DNA from: an uncultured Paracoccaceae bacterium | GTDB taxonomy: Bacteria; Pseudomonadota; Alphaproteobacteria; Rhodobacterales; Rhodobacteraceae | DNA: 64,000 bases | Reading direction: 5' to 3' | Assembly: GCA_947494445.1 (NCBI GenBank) | Contig: CANLVD010000004.1 | Span: forward strand, 285,560 to 349,559 | Shown here: piece by piece, positions 18,093 through 28,646 of the stretch | Position numbering within the stretch: the first letter of the stretch is position 1 | Layout of the letters: every line of letters begins with the position of its first letter | The notes under the pieces: generated by a model | Seen by the model: only the letters and a program-made list of their open reading frames with translations | Database searches by the model: none | Told to the model about the DNA's origin: nothing | Position numbers and translations under genes: made by a program

Positions 18093-19010
18093 TCAGCCGC
18101 GTCGCCAACGCAGAACGGCCAGATAGACTGCATAGATGCCCAGAAGCACACAAAACGACGTCAGCAATGCGCGGCGCACGGCATCGGGGTCGGTCATGTC
18201 AACATTCAGGTGATAAAGCGACAGGCCCGACAATTCTCCCGGCAGACTGAGGATGAAGATGGCAAAAACGTTGTTGGCGAAATGCACGCCCATGGCCGCT
18301 GACAGATTGCCCGAGCGAATGGTGATGTCGGAAAGAACCAAACCCATCAGCGTTGCAATGGCGACAGCAATCCATGCGTTTTGTCCAAAGCTCGACGGGC
18401 TGTAGTGCATTGCCCCGAACAGAAGCGAAGGCAGCACCCACCAGATCAGGCGATTGTCGAACCGTGCCGCCAGTTGCTGTAAAAGATACCCGCGAAACAC
18501 CAATTCCTCGGCAGCGGTTTGCAGCACCAACAGAACAAGGATCGGCACGGCCCAAAGTGCGACCGTTCCAAGGCTTTGCGCGCGGACCGGATCACCGATC
18601 AGCATGTCGATCAGAAACCCGATCATGGTCAGCAGGAACACCAGAAAGGCCGCTGCCAGATAGGGGGCTTTGAGGAACCCGTGCGGCCCGATGAGCGAGA
18701 CAAAACTGCGCCGGTGCAGCAATTTCACCAGCGGGATCAGGCACAGCGGCAAGACCGCCAGCGTGGCCAGCGCCATCCCCAGAAACGCTGGCGTGAAGCG
18801 CGTCACGCCCGCCTCGGTCGTGGCCATGTCAAACCCGGCTGCGAGAAACAGCATCAGCAACAAAAGCGAAGTGAGCAGATACCAGCCACCGATCACCACC
18901 ACACCGATCAGTGTTTTCCATATCTGCGCCTGCGCGCGTGCCGGCGACAGGAAAGCCTCAAACTCCGGTGTATTTTTCTGCGGCAGAATGGACTGCATGG
19001 AAATCGACAT
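18093..19010 (-). CDS. CPBP (CAAX/Abi) family intramembrane glutamic endopeptidase
   Basis: 305 residues, mostly membrane-embedded, with about eight hydrophobic segments beginning near residue 32. Motif 1 is EELVFRGYLLQQL (the catalytic EExxxR), motif 2 is FGAMHYSPSS with His, and GVHFANNVFA supplies the later His/Asn motif. Bacterial members process membrane or secreted peptides, or protect against self-made bacteriocins; the substrate here is unknown. The ATG at 19010 (MSISMQSILP) is preferred over a longer frame to 19094 with no hydrophobic or conserved content. It is divergent from the luxR gene by 128 bp. Confidence 0.88.
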   Translation of the reverse strand: MSISMQSILPQKNTPEFEAFLSPARAQAQIWKTLIGVVVIGGWYLLTSLLLLMLFLAAGFDMATTEAGVTRFTPAFLGMALATLAVLPLCLIPLVKLLHRRSFVSLIGPHGFLKAPYLAAAFLVFLLTMIGFLIDMLIGDPVRAQSLGTVALWAVPILVLLVLQTAAEELVFRGYLLQQLAARFDNRLIWWVLPSLLFGAMHYSPSSFGQNAWIAVAIATLMGLVLSDITIRSGNLSAAMGVHFANNVFAIFILSLPGELSGLSLYHLNVDMTDPDAVRRALLTSFCVLLGIYAVYLAVLRWRRG

Positions 19011-19097
19011 CCTCAAGATCCTTTTGGTCTCAGCATTCCCTCCGAGCCCTTTTTGTGCAATGATGACTCTGGATAATCGGACAGATTTCAGCAAAAC

Positions 19098-19108
19098 TTG
19101 ACCCTACG
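19098..19108. repeat. 11-bp direct repeat, left copy, upstream of luxR
   Basis: TTGACCCTACG occurs here, 30 bp upstream of the luxR start, and again just after the luxR stop. It continues into an ACCC...GGGT arrangement (19101-19122) that is only loosely palindromic. It could be a regulator half-site or a -35 element (TTGACC). Confidence 0.5.
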
Positions 19109-19138
19109 TCATATTAGTGGGTCTGGAGTGGGTAGCCG

Positions 19139-19894
19139 GTGACCTCGAAAAGCGAAATCAGTGACAGGCTCGCGCTTGATGCGTTCCTGAAACAGGTAGA
19201 GACCGCGCGCTGGCCAGAAGAGATCTGGCGCAGCTTCCTGAGCTATGTCCGCAGCTGTGGCGTGTCCATGGTCAGCTACCACCACCTGCCGCCACCCGGC
19301 ACCCAGTCCGGGGAGAAAATTCGCGTTGTCGCCGATGGCTATCCGGAGGGGTGGACGAAGGATTACATCCTGAGCAAGGCCTATCTGAAGGATCCGATCA
19401 CCAATTTTTCGGCCCGGTCAACGGAACCGTTTTTCTGGAGTGACATCGACAAGCTGGTCACACTCAGCAAGCAGGATCGCGACTATCTTGACCGGGGCCG
19501 CGCTGCAGGGCTGCGGGATGGTCTGGCAGTTCAGGCCTATGGTCCGGGCGGACGCAACGGCTATTTCGGACTGGGCTTTACGGATGCGAATCGCCAACAG
19601 GTGGCTGACGCCATGCGCGATCTGAAATGGGCCTGTCAGGTCGCCCATCAAGCCTATTGCGGCCAATTGCAGTTCGTCCTGCCCGACCCGCCCGTTTTGT
19701 CGGAGCGAGAGCGGGATGTCCTGAAATGGATGGCACGGGGCAAAAGCAACACGGTGATCGCGCAGATCCTGAACCTTTCACCCCATACGGTGGATGCTTA
19801 TGTCCGCCGGATCTTTCAGAAATTTGGAACCAACGACCGGGTGTCGGCAGCCGTCGCTGCTGTCGGAGCCGGTCTGATCATGAGCACCGAGTGA
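19139..19894 (+). CDS. LuxR-type quorum-sensing regulator (solo, with complete acyl-homoserine-lactone pocket)
   Basis: 251 residues. The N-terminal autoinducer domain keeps all six TraR-type invariant residues at the exact TraR spacing: W72, Y76, D85, P86, W100 and G128. The C-terminal GerE helix-turn-helix keeps E191, L195 and G201 in LSERERDVLKWMARG. It should therefore bind an acyl-homoserine lactone and DNA. There is no luxI synthase in the window, so it is a solo or is paired at a distance. The GTG start has GGAG (19125-19128) ten bases upstream. An 11-bp direct repeat flanks the gene. Confidence 0.92.
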   Translation: MTSKSEISDRLALDAFLKQVETARWPEEIWRSFLSYVRSCGVSMVSYHHLPPPGTQSGEKIRVVADGYPEGWTKDYILSKAYLKDPITNFSARSTEPFFWSDIDKLVTLSKQDRDYLDRGRAAGLRDGLAVQAYGPGGRNGYFGLGFTDANRQQVADAMRDLKWACQVAHQAYCGQLQFVLPDPPVLSERERDVLKWMARGKSNTVIAQILNLSPHTVDAYVRRIFQKFGTNDRVSAAVAAVGAGLIMSTE

Positions 19895-19899
19895 ACGCT

Positions 19900-19910
19900 T
19901 TGACCCTACG
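19900..19910. repeat. 11-bp direct repeat, right copy, downstream of luxR
   Basis: This is an exact second copy of TTGACCCTACG, five bases after the luxR stop codon. It is directly followed by the paired CACGTG hexamers. Confidence 0.5.
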
Positions 19911-19914
19911 ACAC

Positions 19915-19928
19915 CACGTGAACACGTG
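19915..19928. promoter_or_regulatory. Paired CACGTG palindromes at the start of the ilvD leader
   Basis: CACGTG occurs at 19915-19920 and 19923-19928, eight bases apart. Two palindromic hexamers in close register suggest a protein-binding site in the luxR-ilvD gap. No factor can be named. Confidence 0.3.
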
Positions 19929-20306
19929 ACACAGGCTTCGTCTCTGGCGTCAAAGCGCTTTGGCCACTACCTACGCTCGGCGCTTGTATCGCGCAAATGG
20001 CATGCAATCCCCGAATTAACCCCAATGTTCGGAACGAGGCATGCCGTCTGTCTGTCAATAGTTGGACGACCGCGTCTTCGTGCCCCCAGAGATTCGGCGG
20101 TGATGCTTTTGCATTCCTTCATCAATTGGCAGCGCTTCTGCGTTCGGATCCCCAAACGTCCGAATTCGCAGACGGCGGGTCCCGTAGCCCCAAGCTGGGA
20201 CCCGCCACCTTAATAGCCCGTGCAATCAGCTTGAGTTCCGTCAAGCCTCGCCCTATTCCTGCTCATCAGGCAACAGCAGATTACCAGACAAGGGGGGCAT
20301 CGGCCC
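19929..20306 (+). other. Leader region upstream of ilvD without a recognisable gene
   Basis: This non-coding stretch (part of a 412-bp gap after luxR) holds no protein frame resembling a known gene; the open frame at 19926-20213 has no ribosome-binding site or family features. It contains a strong hairpin at 20174-20206 and, just before ilvD, AGGGGGG near 20291-20297 as the ribosome-binding site. I see no run of Leu/Val/Ile codons of the kind used in classical ilv attenuation. Confidence 0.5.
20174..20206 (+). terminator. Perfect 10-bp stem hairpin between luxR and ilvD
   Basis: GGCGGGTCCC (20174-20183) pairs with GGGACCCGCC (20197-20206) across a 13-base loop. There is no U-run after it (ACCTTAATAG), so it may be a terminator of luxR transcription that does not need one, or a leader structure controlling ilvD. 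Confidence 0.55.
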
Positions 20307-22040
20307 ATGGACGCACCGCGTTTTGACAAGAGCAGACTTCCAAGCCGTCACGTGACCGAAGGGCCCGAGCGGGCACCGCATCGGTCCTATCTCTATGCGA
20401 TGGGACTGAGTGAGGCCGAGATCCATCAGCCGCTGATCGGCGTGGCCACCTGCTGGAACGAGGCGGCACCGTGCAACATCGCGCTCAACCGTCAGGCACA
20501 GTCGGTCAAGCTGGGCGTGAAAACCGCCATGGGCACGCCGCGTGAGTTTACGACAATCACCGTCACCGACGGGATCGCGATGGGCCATGAGGGTATGCGC
20601 TCGTCACTCGTCAGCCGCGAGGCGATTGCCGACACGGTCGAGTTGACCATGCGGGGCCATTGCTATGATGCACTCGTGGGTCTTGCGGGCTGCGACAAAT
20701 CCTTGCCCGGCATGATGATGGCAATGGTGCGTCTGAACGTGCCGTCGGTCTTCATCTACGGCGGTTCGATCCTGCCGGGACGGCTCGATGGCAAGGACGT
20801 GACCGTCCAGGATGTATTCGAGGCGGTCGGCAAGCATCAGGCAGGCGAGATGAGCACTTGCGAGCTGGAAAAACTCGAAGCTGTTGCCTGTCCTTCTGCC
20901 GGGGCGTGTGGTGGGCAGTTCACAGCCAACACCATGGCCTGTGTGTCCGAGGCCATTGGCCTCGCCCTGCCAAATTCTGCCGGTGCACCTGCACCCTATG
21001 AAAGCCGCGACCAGTATTCCGAAGCCTCAGGCCAGGCCGTCATGCATTTGCTTGAGCGCAACATCCGCGCGCGTGACATCGTCACCCGCAAATCGCTGGA
21101 AAACGCGGCCCGCGTCGTGGCCTGCACTGGCGGCTCGACCAATGCTGGCCTTCATCTGCCAGCGATTGCCCATGAGGCCGGCATCGATTTCTTCCTTGAT
21201 GATGTCTGCGAGATCTTCCGTGACACGCCGTATTTCGTCGACCTCAAGCCCGGCGGTGCCTATGTCGCCAAGGATCTTTACGAGGCAGGCGGTGTGCCCG
21301 TTGTCATGAAGGAACTGCGCAAGGCCGGACTGATCCACGAGGATTGCATGACCGCCACCGGCCGCTCCATGGGAGAAGAGATCGACCGCGTCAACCGCGA
21401 GGCTGATGGCAAGGTCATCTACCCGGTCGAGACCCCGATCACCCCCACCGGCGGTGTGGTCGGTCTGAAAGGCAACCTTGCACCAAACGGGGCCATCGTG
21501 AAGGTCGCAGGCATTCCCAGCGAGCTTCAGCGATTCACTGGCCCTGCCAACGTCTTTGAATGCGAAGAAGACGCCTTCGAGGCCGTCCAGAAGCGTGAGT
21601 ACAAGGAAGGCGAAGTCATCGTCATCCGCAATGAAGGCCCATCAGGTGGGCCGGGCATGCGTGAAATGCTGGCGACCACGGCTGCGATTTCCGGTCAGGG
21701 CATGGGCAAGAAAGTGGCACTGATCACCGACGGTCGCTTCTCCGGCGCGACACGCGGTTTCTGTGTGGGCCATGTCGGGCCAGAGGCCGCGCATTGCGGT
21801 CCGATTGGCCTGCTGAAAGATGGCGACATGATCACCATCGATGCGATCACAGGCGAGATTTCGGTCGATCTGACCGACGCCGAGCTTGAGGCGCGCAAGG
21901 CCGACTGGAAAGGTCCGCGCGACACGATCTATGCGTCAGGTGCCTTGTGGAAATACGCGCAGATCGTGGGCGAGACCCACAAGGGTGCAGTGACCCATCC
22001 GGGCGGCGCGGCTGAAAAACATGTGTATGCCGACCTGTAA
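20307..22040 (+). CDS. ilvD: Dihydroxy-acid dehydratase
   Basis: 577 residues. It dehydrates 2,3-dihydroxy-3-methyl acids in valine, leucine, isoleucine and pantothenate synthesis and carries an iron-sulfur cluster. [18 protein letters not shown] contributes a cluster Cys, [18 protein letters not shown] the second, and [20 protein letters not shown] the third. [12 protein letters not shown] and [10 protein letters not shown] line the substrate site. The start at 20307 is supported by AGGGGGG upstream. It overlaps the next gene by about 20 bp. Confidence 0.97.
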   Translation: MDAPRFDKSRLPSRHVTEGPERAPHRSYLYAMGLSEAEIHQPLIGVATCWNEAAPCNIALNRQAQSVKLGVKTAMGTPREFTTITVTDGIAMGHEGMRSSLVSREAIADTVELTMRGHCYDALVGLAGCDKSLPGMMMAMVRLNVPSVFIYGGSILPGRLDGKDVTVQDVFEAVGKHQAGEMSTCELEKLEAVACPSAGACGGQFTANTMACVSEAIGLALPNSAGAPAPYESRDQYSEASGQAVMHLLERNIRARDIVTRKSLENAARVVACTGGSTNAGLHLPAIAHEAGIDFFLDDVCEIFRDTPYFVDLKPGGAYVAKDLYEAGGVPVVMKELRKAGLIHEDCMTATGRSMGEEIDRVNREADGKVIYPVETPITPTGGVVGLKGNLAPNGAIVKVAGIPSELQRFTGPANVFECEEDAFEAVQKREYKEGEVIVIRNEGPSGGPGMREMLATTAAISGQGMGKKVALITDGRFSGATRGFCVGHVGPEAAHCGPIGLLKDGDMITIDAITGEISVDLTDAELEARKADWKGPRDTIYASGALWKYAQIVGETHKGAVTHPGGAAEKHVYADL

Positions 22041-22629
22041 GGCGGTTCTTGCGGGTCTTTGCCTGCTGGCTCTCACCGGCTGTTCAAGCGGCGTGTCTGT
22101 CACGGCAACAGACCGCATGGACATTCGGGTGGGTGGCACGAACCTGACCATGGCGGCCCCTGCCGGTCTGTGTTTCGATCCGCGCAGCACCGACAGGAAC
22201 CGCTCGGGCGTTACGTTCCTGTTCGCGGATTGTGCCCTGACCGATGCCGCGCCGTCGCAAAGCCTGTCCCTCAAAGGGGTGGTGACCGCGCATGTCTCAA
22301 ACGACGGCTTGCCGGGCACGCTTGAGGATCTGGGGGATTTCCTGACCTCCGAGGGCGGTCTGGCACTGCTGGGGTCAGCCAAGGTTCTGGACCGCCGCAT
22401 TTCCAACAACGCGCTTCTGATCAAGACGGAAGGGCAGGCTCCAGGTGGTCTTCCGGGCGCCTCCACGATCATGTGGCGCAGTTTTTCCGACCTCAAGGGC
22501 AAGCTGTTCACGCTGAGTTACATCGGCTTTCGGGGTGCCCGTCTGGGGGATGAGGCCGCGATTTCCCTCTTGCACAGCATCACCGACACGATCCGTGCCG
22601 CCAATGCCGAAGCCGCCCCCGATGCCTGA
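22021..22629 (+). CDS. Hypothetical lipoprotein
   Basis: 202 residues with a lipoprotein signal: hydrophobic [11 protein letters not shown] followed by the lipobox LTGC (Cys near residue 21), then a Ser/Gly linker. No Asp follows the Cys, so outer-membrane sorting is possible. The mature part is soluble and alpha/beta, with no motif I recognise. Its start lies inside the 3' end of ilvD (ATG at 22021 or 22027), and its stop overlaps the following start, so it is probably expressed with both neighbours. Function unknown. Confidence 0.75.
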   Translation: MCMPTCKAVLAGLCLLALTGCSSGVSVTATDRMDIRVGGTNLTMAAPAGLCFDPRSTDRNRSGVTFLFADCALTDAAPSQSLSLKGVVTAHVSNDGLPGTLEDLGDFLTSEGGLALLGSAKVLDRRISNNALLIKTEGQAPGGLPGASTIMWRSFSDLKGKLFTLSYIGFRGARLGDEAAISLLHSITDTIRAANAEAAPDA

Positions 22630-23179
22630 GACCACGGTTCCACTGCCTGCAACGGCTGCGGATTGGAAGGTGGCACCGGATGCCTGTGACCTGTTCAAGC
22701 GCTATCATCCCCGGCATTCCAGCGGCCTTGTGGCGAATGGAACGAAGCTGAGCGATCTGGTCACGCTCCATCACGATGGAAAACAAGATCCGGAGGCTCT
22801 GCAGACCGAAACCGGATTGTCCCTGACCACCAGCAGTTTCGACGGTAGTTTTCTGTCACTGGCCTTTGGCCTGACGCCGATGATGATCGCGACGACCCGC
22901 CCGCATCATCTGATCCGCCTGTCGACAGAAATAATGCTTGAGCCACCCTGCCCGGCCTTTGGGCGCCTCACACTGGAAAGCGGCCCCAACCGTGAGGAAT
23001 ACCCGTTCGAGATTTTCGAAACTGCCCCAGCCCTGCTTGAATGGGACCTGCATTTCACGTCCTTTGATCCCCTGCAGGCCCGGGACATCTGGGTCGATCT
23101 GATTTTCAATCCCGGACCGGACACACGGATTGATTTGGGTGAAGTCATCCTGCTGCGACATCCACGCGCCCGTTTCTGA
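22622..23179 (+). CDS. DUF6478-like protein
   Basis: 185 residues. The segment SFDGSFLSLAFGL, then HLIRLSTEIMLEPPCPAFGRL, ESGPNREEYPFEIFE, EWDLHFTSFD and IWVDLIFNPGPDTRIDLGEV, closing with RHPRARF, follows the pattern I recall for DUF6478, a beta-rich family of Rhodobacterales. This copy has a short N-terminus, so it may be a divergent paralogue. The ATG at 22622 overlaps the lipoprotein gene by 8 bp. Function unknown. Confidence 0.7.
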   Translation: MPETTVPLPATAADWKVAPDACDLFKRYHPRHSSGLVANGTKLSDLVTLHHDGKQDPEALQTETGLSLTTSSFDGSFLSLAFGLTPMMIATTRPHHLIRLSTEIMLEPPCPAFGRLTLESGPNREEYPFEIFETAPALLEWDLHFTSFDPLQARDIWVDLIFNPGPDTRIDLGEVILLRHPRARF

Positions 23180-23191
23180 GACCGAACCCGT

Positions 23192-24076
23192 TCAGACCCT
23201 TGATGTGCGAACGATCTCGGCGACACGTTGCAGTTGTGGGGCAAGCGGGCTGGATCTGCGCCAGATCATGCCGACGCTGCGCATCGGTTGCGGCTCGGAA
23301 AAGCGGCCGATGCTGACTGGTGCTGACCGGGTTTCCACAGCCACCGCCATTTCCGGGATCAGCGTTGCCCCGATACCCGCACCGACCATCTGCACCAGTG
23401 TCGACAGGGTGCTGCCGTCCAGCCCCTTGCGCAGCCGCGCCGTTTCCACATTGCAAAAAGACAGCGCCTGATCACGGAAGCAATGCCCCTCTTCCAGCAG
23501 CAGAAGGCGCATCTCGGTCAGGTCCTCCCGGTTCGGCACGGGCTTGTCCGCGTCATCCTGTGGACGCACGAGCAGCAACGCTTCATCAAAGAGCGGCACT
23601 TCAGTCAGAGAGGGATCGACCACCGGCAGAGCCACAATGGCGGCATCCAGAGTGCCTTCCGACAACTCTTCCACCAATCGCTGGGTCAGGGTTTCGCGCA
23701 CATGCACGTCCAGTTCCGGAAACTGGGCCGTCAGACTGGCGATCAGATTGGGCAGAAGATAGGGCGCAATCGTGGGAATGATGCCAAGCCGCAGCCGCCC
23801 GCTCAGGCCCGGATCGGCGGCGCGGGCCATTTCGGCAAGATCATCCACCCGGCCCAGAATATCACGGACCCGCTCGGCGAAATCCTCACCAAATCCGGTC
23901 AGGCGCACATATCTCGGTCCCCGCTCAAACAGGACCGTGCCAAGGCTTTCCTCAAGATCCTTGATCTGTACAGACAGCGCGGGCTGCGAGATTGCACAGG
24001 CGTCCGCCGCCCGTCCAAAATGCCCGTGGCGGGCGAGCGCCTCAAAATACCTGAGCTGTTTCAGCGTGATGTTCAT
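23192..24076 (-). CDS. oxyR: OxyR, peroxide-sensing LysR-family regulator
   Basis: 294 residues. The N-terminal winged helix-turn-helix is LRYFEALARHGHFGRAADACAISQPALSVQI. The redox pair sits in EEGHCFRDQALSFC as C199 and C208, the same numbers and spacing as in E. coli OxyR, so a disulfide switch is expected. It is divergent from katG across 109 bp that contain a plausible OxyR site. Confidence 0.93.
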   Translation of the reverse strand: MNITLKQLRYFEALARHGHFGRAADACAISQPALSVQIKDLEESLGTVLFERGPRYVRLTGFGEDFAERVRDILGRVDDLAEMARAADPGLSGRLRLGIIPTIAPYLLPNLIASLTAQFPELDVHVRETLTQRLVEELSEGTLDAAIVALPVVDPSLTEVPLFDEALLLVRPQDDADKPVPNREDLTEMRLLLLEEGHCFRDQALSFCNVETARLRKGLDGSTLSTLVQMVGAGIGATLIPEMAVAVETRSAPVSIGRFSEPQPMRSVGMIWRRSSPLAPQLQRVAEIVRTSRV

Positions 24077-24077
24077 T

Positions 24078-24114
24078 ATAATCCAAAACTATCGTTATGA
24101 TTAGAATTTGCAAC
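24078..24114. promoter_or_regulatory. Candidate OxyR operator between oxyR and katG
   Basis: Four tetramers occur at the OxyR spacing of seven bases: ATAA (24078), CTAT (24089), ATTA (24100) and CAAC (24111). The known pattern is ATAG-N7-CTAT-N7-ATAG-N7-CTAT. The second tetramer is perfect and the others are partial. The position directly before oxyR suits both autorepression and katG activation. Confidence 0.5.
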
Positions 24115-24137
24115 TTAATCATATGGCTCGAATCTGA

Positions 24138-26387
<2,250 letters not shown>

Positions 26388-26401
26388 TCACCTGAACATT
26401 T

Positions 26402-26433
26402 GCCCGACCGGTTGCATGTCGCTCCGGTCGGGC
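26402..26433 (+). terminator. Transcription terminator hairpin after katG
   Basis: GCCCGACCGG (26402-26411) and CCGGTCGGGC (26424-26433) form a perfect 10-bp stem with a 12-base loop, 15 bp after the katG stop. No T-run follows, so termination may be imperfect. Confidence 0.65.
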
Positions 26434-26520
26434 ATCACACACCTCATAAATAACGATCTGTGCAGTGCCGGGAAAACTGGCTAGTCTGGTGTGATTACTG
26501 ACCACAGAACAGACCCTCAG

Positions 26521-27192
26521 ATGTCCGTCCCACCGTCCCGATCCCAGGCCCAGATCGCCGTCGACAAACTGCGCAACCTGATCTTTTCAGGCCAGTTGGG
26601 CGCGGGCACCGATCATCTTGAAAGCGAACTGGCGGAAAAGCTGGGCATGTCGCGCACACCGGTACGAGAGGCCGTGGTGATGCTGGAAGCCCAAGGTCTG
26701 CTGGAAGTTCGCCCCCGCAAGGGGGTGCGGATCACCACGCTGTCGCCCACAGACATGGCCGAGATCTACGACGTGCTGACCAAGCTGGAAAGTCTGGCGG
26801 CGGCCGATGCGGCCACCAAAGGTTATGGTCAGAATGACCTTGCCCCGCTTGAGCAGATCATCTCGGATATGGAAATCGCGCTCAGCCACAAGAACCGCAA
26901 GGCCTGGGCGCTGGCCGATGACGCCTTCCACATGGAACTGGTACGTCTTGGCGGCAATGGCCGGGTTCATGCCATCGTGTCGATGATGGCCGATCAGGTT
27001 CGGCGGGCGCGGATGGTGACGCTCTATCTCAGACCGCTGCCGACCACGTCGAACACGGCCCACCGCAGCGTGCTTGAGGCGATCCGCACCGGCGATGCCG
27101 CGCAGGCCTATGCCGTTCACCACAAGCACAGGGAAGCCGCCAAGACCACACTGGTTGAGATCCTTGTTAAAAACGAGTTGACCGCGCTTTAG
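26521..27192 (+). CDS. GntR-family regulator (FadR/FCD subgroup)
   Basis: About 223 residues. The N-terminal winged helix has LESELAEKLGMSRTPVREAVVMLEAQGLLEVRPRKGVRI, and the C-terminal helical FCD domain has the metal/ligand residues in DDAFHMELVRLGGNG and TAHRSVLEAIRTGD. FCD regulators usually respond to small carboxylic acids. No clear ribosome-binding site precedes the ATG at 26521; a GTG at 26491 in frame is the alternative. It converges on the MATE gene, so its target cannot be read from orientation. Confidence 0.88.
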   Translation: MSVPPSRSQAQIAVDKLRNLIFSGQLGAGTDHLESELAEKLGMSRTPVREAVVMLEAQGLLEVRPRKGVRITTLSPTDMAEIYDVLTKLESLAAADAATKGYGQNDLAPLEQIISDMEIALSHKNRKAWALADDAFHMELVRLGGNGRVHAIVSMMADQVRRARMVTLYLRPLPTTSNTAHRSVLEAIRTGDAAQAYAVHHKHREAAKTTLVEILVKNELTAL

Positions 27193-28565
27193 GCGCGCAG
27201 ACCGCCGATGCTGGATTGGGCCACACGGCTGGTCACGACCATCGCGATCACCCAACCCGATGACACCGCAGCCGCGATCCCCAGCCAGACCCCCATCACA
27301 TCCCAACCCCAGACACTGATGAACAGCCAGATGAAGAAGGCCACGCCAAAACCCTGACGATAGATGCTGATCCACAGCGTCCAGATCGGACGTTTCAGCG
27401 CCTGCAGGAAAGAGTTGATGGCAAAAAGCATCATGTAGATGGGAAACAGAAATCCATCGACCCTGAGGTAACTCGCCCCCACCCGGATCACGTCAGGGTC
27501 AGAGGTAAACAGGCTCATCGCAGCTGCACCTCCGAACCACAGGATCGGGGTCGCAACGGCGGTCATCGCAAAGCCCAGCTTCCAGCAGAAAAACAGCGCA
27601 TCGCGGACCCGGTCATGGTCCTGCGCGCCAAAATTCTGCGCGGCAATCGGCAGAAGCGCACCGGTCATGCCCAGCACTGGCAGGAGCAGTATCTGCTCGA
27701 TCCTGAGTGCAACCCCATGGGCTGCAATCGCATGCTCGCCAAAGCCCTTCAGCGCAAACTGCACAACAAAGCCCGAGGCAAACATCACCATCAATGCGCC
27801 AGCAGTGGGCAGAAGCTGCAACAGGATCGCTTTGAAGCTTGCAAGATCGGGCACATAGTCCGGCAGCCGCGCACCGTCCATCGTGCGCAAGCGGGAGATC
27901 CGGTGAAGGATATAGACCATCACGCCCGTCTGGCTGACAATCGTTGCCACCGCGATGCCATCCAGACCAAGGCCCGGCACCAGCCCGGGAATGCCATACA
28001 TGAACAGCGGGTTCAGTCCGATATTGGCCAGAAACGCGACCATCATCGAGCGTTGCATCGACACCGTATCGCCGTGGGCCTGCAGGATGCCGTTCAACCC
28101 ATAGGCCAGCATGAACCCCGGCAAAGCAAGAATCAGCCAGTTGAAATAAGACAGCCCGGCATCCCGATAAGCGCCCGGCACAGACACCAGACCGATCAGG
28201 AAAGACCCGACAAAGAGGCTGATCACCATCAGAACAAGGGTTGCGAGAATCCCGAACGCGATGCCTTGCGCTGCATAGCTGCGCGCCTCGGTCAGGTCCT
28301 TGCGACCCTTGGCATTGCCCACCAGCGCACCCATCGCCGAGCTAAGACCGAAACCCACCGCCATCATGATGAAAAAGGCCTGATAGCCGATTGCAAGACC
28401 TGCCTGCGCCTGGGTGTTCAACTTGCCCGCGAAATAGACATCCACGACGTTATAAAGTGTCGCAAACAGCATACCCAGCGCCGCTGGAACAGCCAGCGCC
28501 CGGAAATGTTTGGCCATCGGCCCGGTCGTAAGATCCTCATCCGGGGCAGGTCCAGGTTGAGCCAA
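27189..28565 (-). CDS. MATE-family efflux transporter
   Basis: 458 residues with twelve hydrophobic segments in two similar halves, typical of MATE exporters driven by sodium or proton gradients. GLAIGYQAFFIMMAVGFGLSSAMGALVGNAKGR is the first-half signature and HGVALRIEQILLLPVLGMTGALLPI its counterpart. Translation begins at TTG (28565), supported by AGGGAGGG seven bases upstream. It is the last minus-strand gene after the phosphonate block, 81 bp from the Ldh gene, and may or may not belong to it. Substrate unknown. Confidence 0.9.
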   Translation of the reverse strand: MAQPGPAPDEDLTTGPMAKHFRALAVPAALGMLFATLYNVVDVYFAGKLNTQAQAGLAIGYQAFFIMMAVGFGLSSAMGALVGNAKGRKDLTEARSYAAQGIAFGILATLVLMVISLFVGSFLIGLVSVPGAYRDAGLSYFNWLILALPGFMLAYGLNGILQAHGDTVSMQRSMMVAFLANIGLNPLFMYGIPGLVPGLGLDGIAVATIVSQTGVMVYILHRISRLRTMDGARLPDYVPDLASFKAILLQLLPTAGALMVMFASGFVVQFALKGFGEHAIAAHGVALRIEQILLLPVLGMTGALLPIAAQNFGAQDHDRVRDALFFCWKLGFAMTAVATPILWFGGAAAMSLFTSDPDVIRVGASYLRVDGFLFPIYMMLFAINSFLQALKRPIWTLWISIYRQGFGVAFFIWLFISVWGWDVMGVWLGIAAAVSSGWVIAMVVTSRVAQSSIGGLRA

Positions 28566-28646
28566 CTTGTGTCCCTCCCTGGAAGTGGCCGGGTCTTTTA
28601 CGATTTTTCGTGCCGCAAGAGCAAGTCTCGTTCATTCGCACCGCTT

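Noticed and set aside
19101..19122. Lux-box-like sequence before luxR
   Set aside because: Only the outer four bases on each side (ACCC and GGGT) are symmetric, too weak to call a lux box.
19926..20213. 95-codon plus-strand frame in the ilvD leader
   Set aside because: No ribosome-binding site, no conserved features, and it runs through the hairpin; treated as non-coding.
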